Positions 55,373-64,000 of a DNA stretch of 64,000 nucleotides are shown here, one piece after another. The translations under genes and the position numbers were made by a program. How positions within the stretch are numbered: position 1 is the first letter of the stretch; each line of letters begins with the position of its first letter. Origin of the DNA: Vulcanimicrobiota bacterium (lineage in GTDB: Bacteria; Vulcanimicrobiota; Vulcanimicrobiia; Eremiobacterales; Eremiobacteraceae); assembly GCA_013290125.1 (NCBI GenBank), contig JABCYQ010000012.1:18146-82145 (forward strand), given 5' to 3'. The notes under the pieces were generated by a model. The model saw only the letters and a list, made by a program, of their open reading frames with translations. It ran no database searches and was not told where the DNA came from.

Positions 55373-56310
55373 GTCTTCGCTCCGTTGGTCTCACGCAGCG
55401 CGCGTTTCACGCCGCTGACATAGTGATATTGATACGCGATCTGTCGCGCGATATACGGCCAGGTGTTCTTCTTCGGCGTCGCTTGCGACGCGCCCGCGCG
55501 CTCGATCGCGTTGCGGATCGGCGTCGCGGCCCGAAGAAATGAATGCAGCGCGAGCGAGACCGGCGTCATGCCGAGTTTCGCCATGACTTCCACGTCCGGA
55601 TGCTTGCGGTAAAAGCGCACGGTCGAGACGCCCGCGAGTTCGCTCCGGCCGACTTGCTCCTCGTACGGCACCGGATGCCAATGAAAGTTGACCGCGCGCG
55701 CCTCGTAGCGCAACTCGACGCCGTGTTTTTCGAGCCGATAGCCGAGTTCAAGATCTTCGTGGCCGTAGCCCGTGAAGCTCTCGTCGAATCCGCCGACGGC
55801 GTCGAGGTCGTCGCGCCGCACGGACGCGTTGCCGGTGAGGAAATAGAGCCACGAGACTCTGCTGCGGTTCGCCGGATGCAGTGGTTTGCGGAGCTCTGGG
55901 TTGTCGCGCTGGGCGCGGTAGTCGTCAAGCGAGACCACTTGCAGTTCGCAACCGACGACGGCGACGTTCGGCGCGCACGCCTCGTGAACGCGAACGTGGC
56001 TCTCGAGGAGATCCTTCGACGCAAGGATATCGGAATCGGTGAAGAGCACGATCGGCGCCGTCGCCGCGGCGATGCCGGCATTTCGGGCAGCCGCGCGGCC
56101 GGAGTACGCGCCCGGGCGATAGATGAGCCTCCCGGGATCAAGACTTTGCGCAAGCGATCGGACATACTCCGGCGTGCCGTCAGTGCTGTGCGAGTCAGCG
56201 ACGATGATCTCGTACGAGCTCGCGTCAACCGTCTGCGCGAGTAGCGTCGGCAGCACTTCGCGCAGCGAGTCCAAGCGGTTGTACGTCGGTATGACGACGG
56301 ATAGTTGCAT
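55369..56310 (-). CDS. Family 2 glycosyltransferase
   Basis: 313 residues, GT-A fold. LSVVIPTYNRLDSLREVLP, IIVADSHSTDGTPEY, GRAAARNAGIAAATAPIVLF, the metal-binding FTDSDI and the acceptor-side GGFDESFTGYGHEDLELGYR are in order, followed by a C-terminal helical part. It probably adds a sugar to LPS core. It is followed directly by aspS. Confidence 0.9.
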   Translation of the reverse strand: MQLSVVIPTYNRLDSLREVLPTLLAQTVDASSYEIIVADSHSTDGTPEYVRSLAQSLDPGRLIYRPGAYSGRAAARNAGIAAATAPIVLFTDSDILASKDLLESHVRVHEACAPNVAVVGCELQVVSLDDYRAQRDNPELRKPLHPANRSRVSWLYFLTGNASVRRDDLDAVGGFDESFTGYGHEDLELGYRLEKHGVELRYEARAVNFHWHPVPYEEQVGRSELAGVSTVRFYRKHPDVEVMAKLGMTPVSLALHSFLRAATPIRNAIERAGASQATPKKNTWPYIARQIAYQYHYVSGVKRALRETNGAKT

Positions 56311-56367
56311 ATCGCGTGACGGTTTGCAGCCTGCTTCGGGTGATGCTTACGGGATCGGCGCCGCGCT

Positions 56368-57411
56368 TTAGCTTCTGCGGAGTCGATCGACGGCGGCGAC
56401 GATGTCGTGGACGAGCGCCGTGCAATCCGTGCCATCCACAGGTTTGCACAGGAGGGCGCTTGGTACCCGCCATGGTGACCATTCTTGCGAACTGAGCGTA
56501 TAGTAGCGACGTTCGAAGACGACGACCACCGGCACACCCATCGCCGCTGCGACGTGTGTCGCACCGGTATCCACTGTCGCGACGACCGCACACCGGGCTA
56601 GCGCTGCCGCCCATTCCAACACCGATGCACCGCCGATCCAGAAGACATTCGGCGCGGTGATCCCGGCTTGAAGGGTCTTTGCGACATCGCGAACATCGTC
56701 GCCGTATGTGACGACGAGCGGAACGCCCAGCGCGGCGAGCCGTTCGATGGTCGCGCGAGTCGCTGCGATTCCGAAATTCTCGTTGAACCAGCGCGGCGAG
56801 AGATTGAATCCGATGGCGCCTGCCGGCACCCGTTCGCGGGCGAATGCCTCATCGGCGGGACCCGTGCGCAAGACGAGCGCGTCGGAGATCTGCGTGCCGC
56901 CTGCGAGCACGACGAGCGTCTGGACTTGCCGGACTTCGTGCGCGACAGGCCGTTCAGGGTGCCGATCTGCGAGATCGGGATCGGCATCCGATATCGCGTG
57001 CGCCGTGAGCAGATAGCGCGCTGCGGCGCGCGAGATGTAGCGTCGCCGGTAGACGTAGCCGAGACGACGCGGCGCGCCGCTCCATGCGGCCAGAAGATAG
57101 TCTTGCGTACGCGGCGACAAAGCGACCGCCAGATCGACGTTTCGCCCAAGCGCCTGGGCGATCTGTCGCGCCTTCACGCGATCGGTCCCCCGAGCGAGGA
57201 CGTGCACCGCATCGATGTCCGGTGTATGCCGGACGACGGGTTCGTTGTAGTCGTTGACCAGGATTTCGAGGCGCGCGTTCGGCCACGACCTGCGAAACGA
57301 AGCGATCGCCGGAGTGGTAAGCACGAGGTCGCCCACACGATCCGTGCGGATCAGCAGGATCTTTCTCGGCGTGCGGCTCGCTTCGGTCGTCGGCGGCTCG
57401 GCGACGCTCAT
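56368..57411 (-). CDS. Family 9 glycosyltransferase (heptosyltransferase-like)
   Basis: 347 residues, GT-B fold. It shows the N-terminal KILLIRTDRVGDLVLTTPAI, the mid AIGFNLSPRW, and the C-terminal nucleotide-binding VATVDTGATHVAAAMGVPVV. GT9 enzymes use ADP-heptose. The start is ATG at 57411, one base after the preceding stop. Confidence 0.9.
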   Translation of the reverse strand: MSVAEPPTTEASRTPRKILLIRTDRVGDLVLTTPAIASFRRSWPNARLEILVNDYNEPVVRHTPDIDAVHVLARGTDRVKARQIAQALGRNVDLAVALSPRTQDYLLAAWSGAPRRLGYVYRRRYISRAAARYLLTAHAISDADPDLADRHPERPVAHEVRQVQTLVVLAGGTQISDALVLRTGPADEAFARERVPAGAIGFNLSPRWFNENFGIAATRATIERLAALGVPLVVTYGDDVRDVAKTLQAGITAPNVFWIGGASVLEWAAALARCAVVATVDTGATHVAAAMGVPVVVVFERRYYTLSSQEWSPWRVPSALLCKPVDGTDCTALVHDIVAAVDRLRRS

Positions 57412-57412
57412 G

Positions 57413-58327
57413 TCACGGAGTTCCCGCCCGGCGAAGCTCGTCGAAGTACTCCGCGCGCGCGAGGCGGGTCGCGGCCCAACGCTGGAGCACGGTGGCGTTG
57501 CCGGCATCTCGTTCCGGCGACAACTTGCGCAGGAGCGCCGGCCAACCGAGTGCCCGCGCGACGTCGCTCCAGAAGAGCTGCGGCGCCGTCTGACCGGTCG
57601 CGACGCGCACGCGCCAATGCGGATGTTTTTCGGCGAAAAGCCGCGCGGTGCGAGCTTGCGCGCGCGCCTGGCGGATCATGCCTTCGAATGCCTGCGGCTG
57701 CGCAGGTGGTTTATAGTGATAGACGAGCGCGTCGCGCGCGAGGATGGATGGCACTCCCATCGTGCGCAGCCGGAAGCCGAGCTCGAGATCCTCCCAGCCA
57801 TACTCCGAAAATCGCTCGTCGAACGCCCCTGCTTCGCGCACCAACGCAAGCGGTGCGGAGACATTTGTGGTCCAGAAATACGCCCCGGAATAGTTACGCC
57901 ACGAATAACGAGCCGGCGGCAGATCGTCGAACGATGCGACGTTGATCACGCCGCCGCGACAGATCGCTCGTTCATGTGCTTCATGAAACCGCACGTGTGC
58001 CGCCAGTAATCCGGGCGTGGCGAGAACGTCGTCGTCCATGAACATGATGATCTTGCCGCGCGCGCGCGCGATGCCGGCATTGCGTCCGCGCGCGAGTCCG
58101 GCGTTGCGTTGGCGGACGACGTGGAATGCGCACGGCGGCGCGACTTTCTCGATGACGGATTCGTAGGAGCCGTCGGTGGAACCGTCGTCCACGAGAACGA
58201 TCTCGTAGTCAGCCGGGTCGAGATCTTGTTTGAAGAGCGCGTCCAACACTCGGCCGAGCAGCGCGCGTCGGTTGTAGGTGCACATCTGGACGGTGATCTT
58301 GGGCATCGCTGCGGCAGTCGATGGCAT
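57413..58327 (-). CDS. Family 2 glycosyltransferase
   Basis: 304 residues. KITVQMCTYNRRALLGRVLD, EIVLVDDGSTDGSYESV, GLARGRNAGIARARGKII, metal-binding FMDDDV, then AFDERFSEYGWEDLELGFRL. Closely similar in layout to the proteins encoded at 55369 and 60485, suggesting gene duplication. ATG at 58327 or codon 8 (MPKITVQ) may start it. Confidence 0.9.
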   Translation of the reverse strand: MPSTAAAMPKITVQMCTYNRRALLGRVLDALFKQDLDPADYEIVLVDDGSTDGSYESVIEKVAPPCAFHVVRQRNAGLARGRNAGIARARGKIIMFMDDDVLATPGLLAAHVRFHEAHERAICRGGVINVASFDDLPPARYSWRNYSGAYFWTTNVSAPLALVREAGAFDERFSEYGWEDLELGFRLRTMGVPSILARDALVYHYKPPAQPQAFEGMIRQARAQARTARLFAEKHPHWRVRVATGQTAPQLFWSDVARALGWPALLRKLSPERDAGNATVLQRWAATRLARAEYFDELRRAGTP

Positions 58328-58369
58328 CGCGCCGTGCTTTTCATTTCGCGCGCTGAATCCATTGTCTGA

Positions 58370-59434
58370 CTAAAAGAGACTCCTCGCGGCGGACACGACG
58401 GCTTCCGGCGTCAGCGCGGCGTAGCAATCAAACGTCCGGCACGTCTCCTTGCGGCATCCGGGGCATGGGTACGACGGCTCGACGAGCGCTACTCGCGGTC
58501 CGAGCGGCCGCCAACGTCGCGGCAGATCGGTCTTGAGCGCAAAAATTCCGACCGTCGGCACGCCGACCGCGGCGGCGATGTGCATCGGGCCCGAATCAAG
58601 CGCGACGACGAGCGCCGAACGCTTGAGGACGGCCGCTAACGCGCGCAGCGAAGTCGCGCCGGCGATGTTCGCGTGCGGTGCGATCATGCGCGACGCGATT
58701 TCTTGGATCACCGGGCGCTCGGCTGTCGTTCCCGTCAACACGACTTGGGCTTCGAATGCGCTGCCCAGCGCATCGCCGATCTTCGCAAAGGATTCGACGG
58801 GCCACCGCACGCCGTCGAGACGCATCCCACGGACCGAGTGGAAGACGACGAAACGGCCGGTGACACCGGCGGCGGAAAGAACTGCGTCCGCTTCGCGTTC
58901 GTCCGCGGCCGCGATCGGAATGCTGATGGTGAAATCGCTCGGTTCTGCGACTGCGCCCAGTGCGCGCGCGTAATCCATCTGCACGTCCGACCAGCGGCTT
59001 GCCGTATCGCCCGATTCGGTGCGCACGGGCACGCGCAACGTGTAGCGCCACGAGTAGAGCCGGCGCGATTGTCCGACACGGATCGGGATGCGTGCCCGCT
59101 GCACGATGGCGGCGACGCGCGATGTTGACCAAAACACGACCGCGTGCGTAAACTCTCGCATCCGGACGGCTTCGATCGTCTCCCTGATCGGCGTCGCGCT
59201 ATCATCGGACATGACGTCGGCGACGGCCGGGTGCCCGCGCAGCAGCGGCACGGCGTACGGCGACGTCAGCACGGTGACCGGTGACCCAAACATTCGAGCG
59301 AGTGCGGACATGGCTGGCGTTGCGGCGAGGAGATCGCCGACACCGCCACCGGTGCAGACGGCAAGCACTCGCGCGGGCCGACTGACGTCGGCCCCTTCGG
59401 ATTGTCTGCCCCCTTCAGGCGTGCGAGCCGTCAT
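58370..59434 (-). CDS. Family 9 glycosyltransferase (heptosyltransferase II-like)
   Basis: 354 residues. The GT9 domain begins at about residue 23 (VLAVCTGGGVGDLLAATPAM). It has the sugar-nucleotide site VALDSGPMHIAAAVGVPTVG and, near the end, YPCPGCRKETCRTFDC, the cysteine-rich motif of WaaF-type heptosyltransferases. The start is ATG at 59434, overlapping the preceding stop (ATGA). The first 22 residues (MTARTPEGGRQSEG...) are encoded by one unit of a 66-base imperfect tandem repeat and are not part of the fold. Confidence 0.9.
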   Translation of the reverse strand: MTARTPEGGRQSEGADVSRPARVLAVCTGGGVGDLLAATPAMSALARMFGSPVTVLTSPYAVPLLRGHPAVADVMSDDSATPIRETIEAVRMREFTHAVVFWSTSRVAAIVQRARIPIRVGQSRRLYSWRYTLRVPVRTESGDTASRWSDVQMDYARALGAVAEPSDFTISIPIAAADEREADAVLSAAGVTGRFVVFHSVRGMRLDGVRWPVESFAKIGDALGSAFEAQVVLTGTTAERPVIQEIASRMIAPHANIAGATSLRALAAVLKRSALVVALDSGPMHIAAAVGVPTVGIFALKTDLPRRWRPLGPRVALVEPSYPCPGCRKETCRTFDCYAALTPEAVVSAARSLF

Positions 59435-59492
59435 TCGCGCTTGCCGACTGGCGTCGACCCCTTCAGATTGTCCGACCCCTTCAGGCTCGCGC
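59375..59492. repeat. 66-base imperfect tandem repeat spanning the junction of two GT9 genes
   Basis: GCCGACTGACGTCGGCCCC with GATTGTCTGCCCCCTTCAGGC recurs exactly 66 bases (22 codons) later as GCCGACTGGCGTCGACCCC with GATTGTCCGACCCCTTCAGGC. It is related to the dispersed palindromes; 24 bases are identical to the copy at 26488. It encodes the last 20 or so residues of one glycosyltransferase and the first 22 of the next. Confidence 0.8.
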
Positions 59493-60492
59493 GCAATTCC
59501 TTGACCGCCGCTCCGACCTCGGCGCCGAAGCGCGATTCCAACCCCGGATGCCAGTCCGATTTTGCAAAGCAGCGCGCCGGGGCGGCCCACGGACGCCAAC
59601 GGCTCGACAGCTCCTCGAAGCTCGCACTGTCGAACAGATCGGCAACCGGAACGCCCAACATCCCGGCGGCGTGCGCTGCGCCGGTGTCCGGAGTGATCAG
59701 CGCACCGAGCGACGCGATCGCGCCGAGCCATCGAGGTACGTCGCTCGGAGGATGGAGGCGAACGACACCACTCGCCAGCTGCGCCGGCGGCATGTGTTCC
59801 AAGACCGCCCGCGCAAGCGGCGCATCCGCTTCGGAGGCGAGCAGCACGCAGCGCGTTAGACCGGCGTACGCCAGCGAAGCGTCGATGAGCGCTGCAAGCG
59901 CGGCGGGCCCCCATCCGCCGGTCGCGAGCTTAGACGCGATCTGCACGCCGAGCGTCGCCTGGCCGTCCGGAAGAGCGCCGGCCGGATCAGCGTTCACCCA
60001 CGCGCGCAGAACCGATGCGTCGGCGGTGGGCTCAGATGCAGCGCCGAGCGCGCGTGCCAACGAATACATCGCGAGCGCCTCGTGCGCGGGTGCCCGCATG
60101 CGCGCTGCCGGCCGGTAGACCGCGCGTGTCAATTGCGCGCGCTGCCAGAGCGACTTGAACGGTTTTTCAAATCGGTGCCAGAATCCGACGCGGATGTGAG
60201 CTCCGATCGACCGCGCGATCTCGTAGCCCGCGACTTCTTCCGTGGCTACGACGGCGGCATCGTACCCGGCGTTGCGCGCTTCCTCCGTCACGTGCAAGAG
60301 ATCGTCTTCGCCGCCGTAGACGTACGTCGTCACGCGCGCCGGAGAAAGTATGCCGGCGTTGACCTTTGACATCACCGCGCCGAATGTCGCGGACGGGTAC
60401 GTGCGGCTTAGGCCTTCGAGCATGGGAACGCACGCGAGCGCGTCACCGATGCCGTCGAGGCGTACGAGAAGTATGCGGCGCGGTTCAGCCAT
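59431..60492 (-). CDS. Family 9 glycosyltransferase (heptosyltransferase-like)
   Basis: 353 residues. The N-terminal RILLVRLDGIGDALACVPML and C-terminal LITPDTGAAHAAGMLGVPV fit GT9, but the middle is more diverged than in its two paralogues and the cysteine motif is missing. The last 20 residues (SLKGSDNLKGSTPVGKRE) come from a palindromic repeat. The start is ATG at 60492, overlapping the preceding gene by 8 bases. Confidence 0.88.
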   Translation of the reverse strand: MAEPRRILLVRLDGIGDALACVPMLEGLSRTYPSATFGAVMSKVNAGILSPARVTTYVYGGEDDLLHVTEEARNAGYDAAVVATEEVAGYEIARSIGAHIRVGFWHRFEKPFKSLWQRAQLTRAVYRPAARMRAPAHEALAMYSLARALGAASEPTADASVLRAWVNADPAGALPDGQATLGVQIASKLATGGWGPAALAALIDASLAYAGLTRCVLLASEADAPLARAVLEHMPPAQLASGVVRLHPPSDVPRWLGAIASLGALITPDTGAAHAAGMLGVPVADLFDSASFEELSSRWRPWAAPARCFAKSDWHPGLESRFGAEVGAAVKELRASLKGSDNLKGSTPVGKRE

Positions 60493-61369
60493 CGTGCCGC
60501 CGAAGGTTTGCGCGCAGCGCGTCGACGTAGGCTGCATCTACAAGCGCTTCGCGCGCGAATCGACCGGTCGCCGACTCGGCTCGTGCACTGCGCGCGATGT
60601 TCGCGTAGAGCGAACGAAGAGGCGGCGCGTTGACGACCGCCGCTCGCGCGAAGTTCGCGATGTAAGCGCCCGTCGCGAGCCGCACGGCCATGGTCGGGCT
60701 TTTCTTGACGAAGCGGGCGGCCATCTCTCCCTTTTCGCGCGCCAGCGCGGTCAACCGCTCGAGCGTGGTCGTCTCCGGCGGCTTCACGTGGTAGATGACG
60801 GCGTCCCAAGCAAAATATTGCGCGAGCTTCGCGTTGCGAAGCCGCACGCCGACCTCGGTATCCTCCCATCCGTAGAGTTCGAAGCCTTCGTCGAACGCGC
60901 CGACCGCTTGAATCGCGTCGGTAGAAACGCTCGCATTGCACGTGCAGAAAAAAGCGCGGGAGTAGTGTCGCGGACGGACCGGAACGAGGTGCAGCGGCGA
61001 GATGACGTTGACGATCGGACCTGATACGACGCGACCGCTGACTGTGTGAGCGGAAAGGTGCGCCGCGACGAAGCCTGACGGCGCGATCGTGTCGTCATCG
61101 CAGAAGATCGCGATCGCACCGCGGGCCTGCGCGAGGCCCGCGTTGCGCGCGCGGGCGCGATTCGGTTCTTGAACCACGATGCTGCGGAGCGAAAGCGCGG
61201 CCGTCTGTCTTGCTGTTGCGACGACCGTTGATGTGTCGTCCGACGATCCGTTGTCTACGACGATGACTTCGAAACGGCCGACAGCTGTCTGAGTTGCTAG
61301 TGACGCCAGGCAATCGTGCAAGAATCCGGCGCGATCCCGCGTCGCGATGATCACGCTCGCTTCGATCAT
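60485..61369 (-). CDS. Family 2 glycosyltransferase
   Basis: 294 residues. EASVIIATRDRAGFLHDCLA, VIVVDNGSSDDTSTVV, RARARNAGLAQARGAI, metal-binding FCDDDT, then AFDEGFELYGWEDTEVGVRL. The C-terminal helical region resembles that of the 57413 gene. It lies 6 bases after the LpxB-related gene. Confidence 0.9.
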   Translation of the reverse strand: MIEASVIIATRDRAGFLHDCLASLATQTAVGRFEVIVVDNGSSDDTSTVVATARQTAALSLRSIVVQEPNRARARNAGLAQARGAIAIFCDDDTIAPSGFVAAHLSAHTVSGRVVSGPIVNVISPLHLVPVRPRHYSRAFFCTCNASVSTDAIQAVGAFDEGFELYGWEDTEVGVRLRNAKLAQYFAWDAVIYHVKPPETTTLERLTALAREKGEMAARFVKKSPTMAVRLATGAYIANFARAAVVNAPPLRSLYANIARSARAESATGRFAREALVDAAYVDALRANLRRHDG

Positions 61370-61375
61370 CGCTTC

Positions 61376-62620
61376 TTAAGCAGCTCCGCTCGGGCTCGCG
61401 CTGCTCGCCGCGACCACAAGTGCATCCGCCGCCATGCGATCGGCGGCGCCGACATGCGACGCATAGATCTTGGAGAGCGTCTCGCCCATCGCGCGCAACT
61501 CGTCGGGCCGATCGAGCATTTCGACGGCTTTCGCGACGACGTCGGACGGCATCAACACGCCGCGCAACTCTGCTGCGACCATGCGGTCGACGTCTATGTT
61601 CGGCTGCGAGACGAACCGGAAGCGACGTTCGACCGAGCGCACGAGCCACCGCTTGAGCGGGCGGCCGATGATCGGCACGTGGTGCAAGTACGCACCGAGG
61701 CCGTTCATCGCGACTTCGTCCGGCCGGTTGAGGGGCACGATGACGAGCATCGGCCGCCCGAGGACCGCGGCTTCGAGACATTTCGTTCCTGGAATCGTCA
61801 CGATCAGCGCCGCCCGCGCGAGCGCACCGTAGTTCCCCGACCGGTCGAGCGCGACGCGCACGCCGTCGCCGACGATGGCGGCGCCGCCATCCGCCAAGAT
61901 GCCGCGCATCCCGCCGTAGCGCGGATCCGGCTCGCGCGCGAGCGCCGCCGCGAGCTGTTCATCCGAGTTGAACGGCGAGACGACGAACGTGACCGGCAGA
62001 CCCGGCCTGGCTTCGATCAGTCCCTTCGCGATCGCGAGATAGTACTGCATCAGGTGCTTGATCTCTGCGGGTCTGCTGCCGGGCAGGATGCAGACGCCTT
62101 CACCAACGCCGGGCGGGTTCAACGGCTGCTGCAGCGCGCCGAGCACGCTGTCGGGCACGAGATTGCCGACGATGCGCACGCGCTCCGCTGGCGCACCGTC
62201 GCTGCGCAATTTGCGCGCGTTATCTTCGTCGAGCGCGTAGAACCGCTGGAACGACGAGCGGTAGTCGCGCCGCGAGAACTTATACGTGAGCGCCGCCATG
62301 CCGAGACGCTTCGCGAGCGTGGTGGCGTGGAAGAGATCGCCGCCGAGGTATTGCAGCGCGCCAAAACCGCGGTGCATCCCAACCACCGGTTTGCGGAAAA
62401 GATAGCGGGCGTACGCCTTTGGATCCACGACGTTGGCGCGCGGGAACATGCGCTTCGCATGTTCGGCCTCGCGGCCGGTGGCGTACGGGCACGGCACGAA
62501 GACGACGGTTACGTCTGCTTCCGGCGCGCGCGCGTATACCGCGCGCAAGAACGGACGCGCCCACCCCACCAGTTCGCCCGGACCGTTCGTGGTGACGACG
62601 ACGCGCGGCGCGGCGATCAT
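61376..62620 (-). CDS. LpxB-related (lipid-A-disaccharide synthase-like) glycosyltransferase
   Basis: 414 residues, GT-B fold. VVVTTNGPGELVGWARPFL at the N-terminus, YFLR-like YLFRKPVVGMHRGFGAL, IVGNLVPDSV, CILPGSRPAEIKHLMQYY and the nucleotide site IVTIPGTKCLEAAVLGRPML follow the LpxB outline. It diverges enough to match the lipid-A-disaccharide-synthase-related group found outside Proteobacteria. The start is ATG at 62620 (ATGA overlap with rfaE2); the long extension upstream is antisense-like shadow. A role in lipid A or core assembly is likely, but the acceptor is unknown. Confidence 0.8.
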   Translation of the reverse strand: MIAAPRVVVTTNGPGELVGWARPFLRAVYARAPEADVTVVFVPCPYATGREAEHAKRMFPRANVVDPKAYARYLFRKPVVGMHRGFGALQYLGGDLFHATTLAKRLGMAALTYKFSRRDYRSSFQRFYALDEDNARKLRSDGAPAERVRIVGNLVPDSVLGALQQPLNPPGVGEGVCILPGSRPAEIKHLMQYYLAIAKGLIEARPGLPVTFVVSPFNSDEQLAAALAREPDPRYGGMRGILADGGAAIVGDGVRVALDRSGNYGALARAALIVTIPGTKCLEAAVLGRPMLVIVPLNRPDEVAMNGLGAYLHHVPIIGRPLKRWLVRSVERRFRFVSQPNIDVDRMVAAELRGVLMPSDVVAKAVEMLDRPDELRAMGETLSKIYASHVGAADRMAADALVVAASSASPSGAA

Positions 62621-63108
62621 CTCGCACCTCCGGCGCGCAGCCGCTGGACGATCGCGGTCGTCGATCGTGCATCCACATGCGGTACGATCTCGATCCGTCC
62701 GCCGACCTCGCGCACCGCATCGGCTTCGGGCAATGCTCGCGCGTCGTATTGCGCGCTCTTGACGTGGATATCCGGCCGCAGCGCGCGGATCGTGACGTCG
62801 GGCAGCAGTTCGTCGAAGATGCACACGTAGTCCACGCACCCTAACGCGGCCACGACCTCCGCCCGCTCCGCTTGCGCGACGATCGGTCTATCCGGGCCCT
62901 TCGCGAGCTGCCGCACGGATGCATCGGAGTTCACGGCAACGACGAGCATGCCGCCAAGTGCGCGGGCGCTTTCCAGGTAGCGGACATGGCCGACGTGGAG
63001 AAGGTCGAACACACCGTTTGTGAAGGCGACCGGTCCGCGCGACTGACGCTCGGCTGCGATGCGCGCCGCCAAGTCGCTGCGAGTGAGCACTTTTTCGGCC
63101 GCCGTCAT
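62617..63108 (-). CDS. rfaE2: Heptose 1-phosphate adenylyltransferase (RfaE2 / HldE C-terminal type)
   Basis: 163 residues. Nucleotidyltransferase motif: VAFTNGVFDLLHVGHVRYLE with H38-V-G-H41; late motif DARSTTAIVQRL in place of the usual YSTT. It activates heptose 1-phosphate with ATP to ADP-heptose, the donor for the GT9 enzymes downstream. It is a separate protein here, overlapping rfaE1 by 4 bases. Confidence 0.93.
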   Translation of the reverse strand: MTAAEKVLTRSDLAARIAAERQSRGPVAFTNGVFDLLHVGHVRYLESARALGGMLVVAVNSDASVRQLAKGPDRPIVAQAERAEVVAALGCVDYVCIFDELLPDVTIRALRPDIHVKSAQYDARALPEADAVREVGGRIEIVPHVDARSTTAIVQRLRAGGAR

Positions 63109-64000
63109 CGCGGCGTCCGAGCACGTGTGGCACGTAACGGCACCGCACCGGCGACGCCCTCGTGTTGCGCGAATGCGATGATCTCTTTCGGGGTCGCCGT
63201 CGCCGTGCCGAGTTTTTCCACGACGACGCCTGCTGCGAGCGATGCGATCGCGACGGCGTGCTCGATCGGTGCACCTGCGGTGAGGGCAAGTGTCAGCGTC
63301 GAGACAACCGTATCGCCGGCGCCGCTGACGTCGTACACCTGACGCGCCACCGCTGGAACAGTGAACGGCCGTCCCTTTTGCGAGAATAACGTCATGCCGT
63401 TCTCACCGCGCGTGATCAGCACGTGGCGGCATTTCGTCCGCTTGACGAGGGCAGCGCCCGCGCGGGCGAGATCGGCGTCGGATGCAATAGAGATGCCAGA
63501 GGCAGATTCGGCTTCGCCCGCGTTAGGCGCGATGCAGTCGATGCCCGAGAATGCGCCGAGGTTGGCCGGCTTTGGATCGCCGGTCACGACCACACGAGTT
63601 TTGTAAGCGCGCGCCGTCCGCACGAGCGTCTCGTCCACTGCGCCCTTGCCGTAGTCGGAGATGATGACGCCGTCCACGCGCCCGTCGAACGCGGCGAGCG
63701 ATTTGCAGAGCGACTCGCGGACGCGCGCACCGATCCCGTCCGTGCTCTCGCGATCCGCGCGGACCACTTGCTGATGGTGCGCGACGATGCGCGTCTTCTG
63801 GGTCGTCGTGCGGCCCGCCACGCGCGTGACGCCGCGCGTGTCCACGCCCATCTTCTTGAAGAGCGCGAGCAATCGCGTGGCTGCTTCGTCGCGGCCGACC
63901 AGGCCGACCACGGCTACTCGCGCGCCTAGCGCCGCTAGATTGCTCGCGACGTTCCCCGCGCCGCCGAGCGTGTACGAGTGCGATTGCACTTCGACGACCG
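63105..64000 (-). CDS. rfaE1: Heptose 7-phosphate kinase (RfaE1 / HldE N-terminal type), partial
   Basis: The frame continues past the right edge; about 298 residues are visible and the first 40 or so are missing. PfkB/ribokinase fold: VVEVQSHSYTLGGAGNVASN, GVIISDYGKGAV, VTGDPKPANLG, LITRGENGMTLFS and the catalytic DVSGAGDTVVSTL. It phosphorylates D-glycero-D-manno-heptose 7-phosphate at O-1. With the next gene it forms a split version of E. coli HldE. Confidence 0.93.
   Translation of the reverse strand, partial: VVEVQSHSYTLGGAGNVASNLAALGARVAVVGLVGRDEAATRLLALFKKMGVDTRGVTRVAGRTTTQKTRIVAHHQQVVRADRESTDGIGARVRESLCKSLAAFDGRVDGVIISDYGKGAVDETLVRTARAYKTRVVVTGDPKPANLGAFSGIDCIAPNAGEAESASGISIASDADLARAGAALVKRTKCRHVLITRGENGMTLFSQKGRPFTVPAVARQVYDVSGAGDTVVSTLTLALTAGAPIEHAVAIASLAAGVVVEKLGTATATPKEIIAFAQHEGVAGAVPLRATRARTPR

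Noticed and set aside
61316..62830. Plus-strand open frame of 504 codons
   Set aside because: Antisense to the LpxB-related gene; residue composition is that of a shadow frame.

Overview
This is a visibly GC-rich, gene-dense bacterial chromosome segment with short intergenic gaps and many 4-base start/stop overlaps (ATGA, GTGA, TTGA). The organism is a diderm with lipopolysaccharide: it has both heptose-activation enzymes (RfaE1, RfaE2), an LpxB-related enzyme, several heptosyltransferase-like and family 2 glycosyltransferases, and an LptA-like protein. It also carries Gram-positive-like features, namely an RsbV/RsbW/SigB module and an atp-operon neighbourhood ordered as in Bacillus. Together these suggest a deep-branching diderm of the Terrabacteria side, perhaps Eremiobacterota-like. 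That placement is an inference; no rRNA is present to settle it.

Layout. 1-1574: reverse transsulfuration (cystathionine gamma-lyase N-terminus and cystathionine beta-synthase). 1585-13009: one co-directional phosphate supercluster read right to left: PhoB-type regulator, PhoR-type kinase, PhoU, PstS, PstC, PstA, PstB, an exported propeller-phosphoesterase fusion, then a second, diverged PstC/PstA/PstB-like set whose ATPase has lost three catalytic motifs. 13109-20142: stress operon (DUF948, YtxH, RsbV, RsbW, SigB) followed by alaS, an exported protein and a multi-pass membrane protein. 20257-29057: cysteine desulfurase, rarA, PilB/GspE ATPase, LptA-like protein, threonylcarbamoyl-AMP synthase, a metallophosphoesterase and a GH57 enzyme.

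27378-44696 is a single run on the minus strand: low-MW phosphatase, rpiB, glyA, upp, dCMP deaminase, wecA, wecB, atpZ, atpI, the full F-type ATP synthase (atpB-E-F'-F-H-A-G-D-C), murA, mreB/mbl, GH57. 44756-52637 is on the plus strand: a TIM-barrel isomerase-like protein, a 429-base structured gap, a low-GC CPBP membrane protease with a probably leaderless promoter, then a four-gene scavenging cluster (enolase-superfamily epimerase, DUF1611 protein, peptide-binding lipoprotein, C39-like peptidase) and a Vgb-like propeller lipoprotein. 52707-64000 is on the minus strand: LPS-core biosynthesis (RfaE1, RfaE2, LpxB-like, six glycosyltransferases), aspS and a DehI-like protein.

A family of imperfect palindromes (core GGGCCGAC...GTCGGCCC, outer arms GAAGGGG...CCCCTTC) recurs in intergenic gaps, three times between convergent genes. 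Related sequence appears to have been absorbed into coding sequence at the start of wecA and at the junction of two glycosyltransferase genes. No CRISPR array, transposase, rRNA or convincing tRNA was seen.
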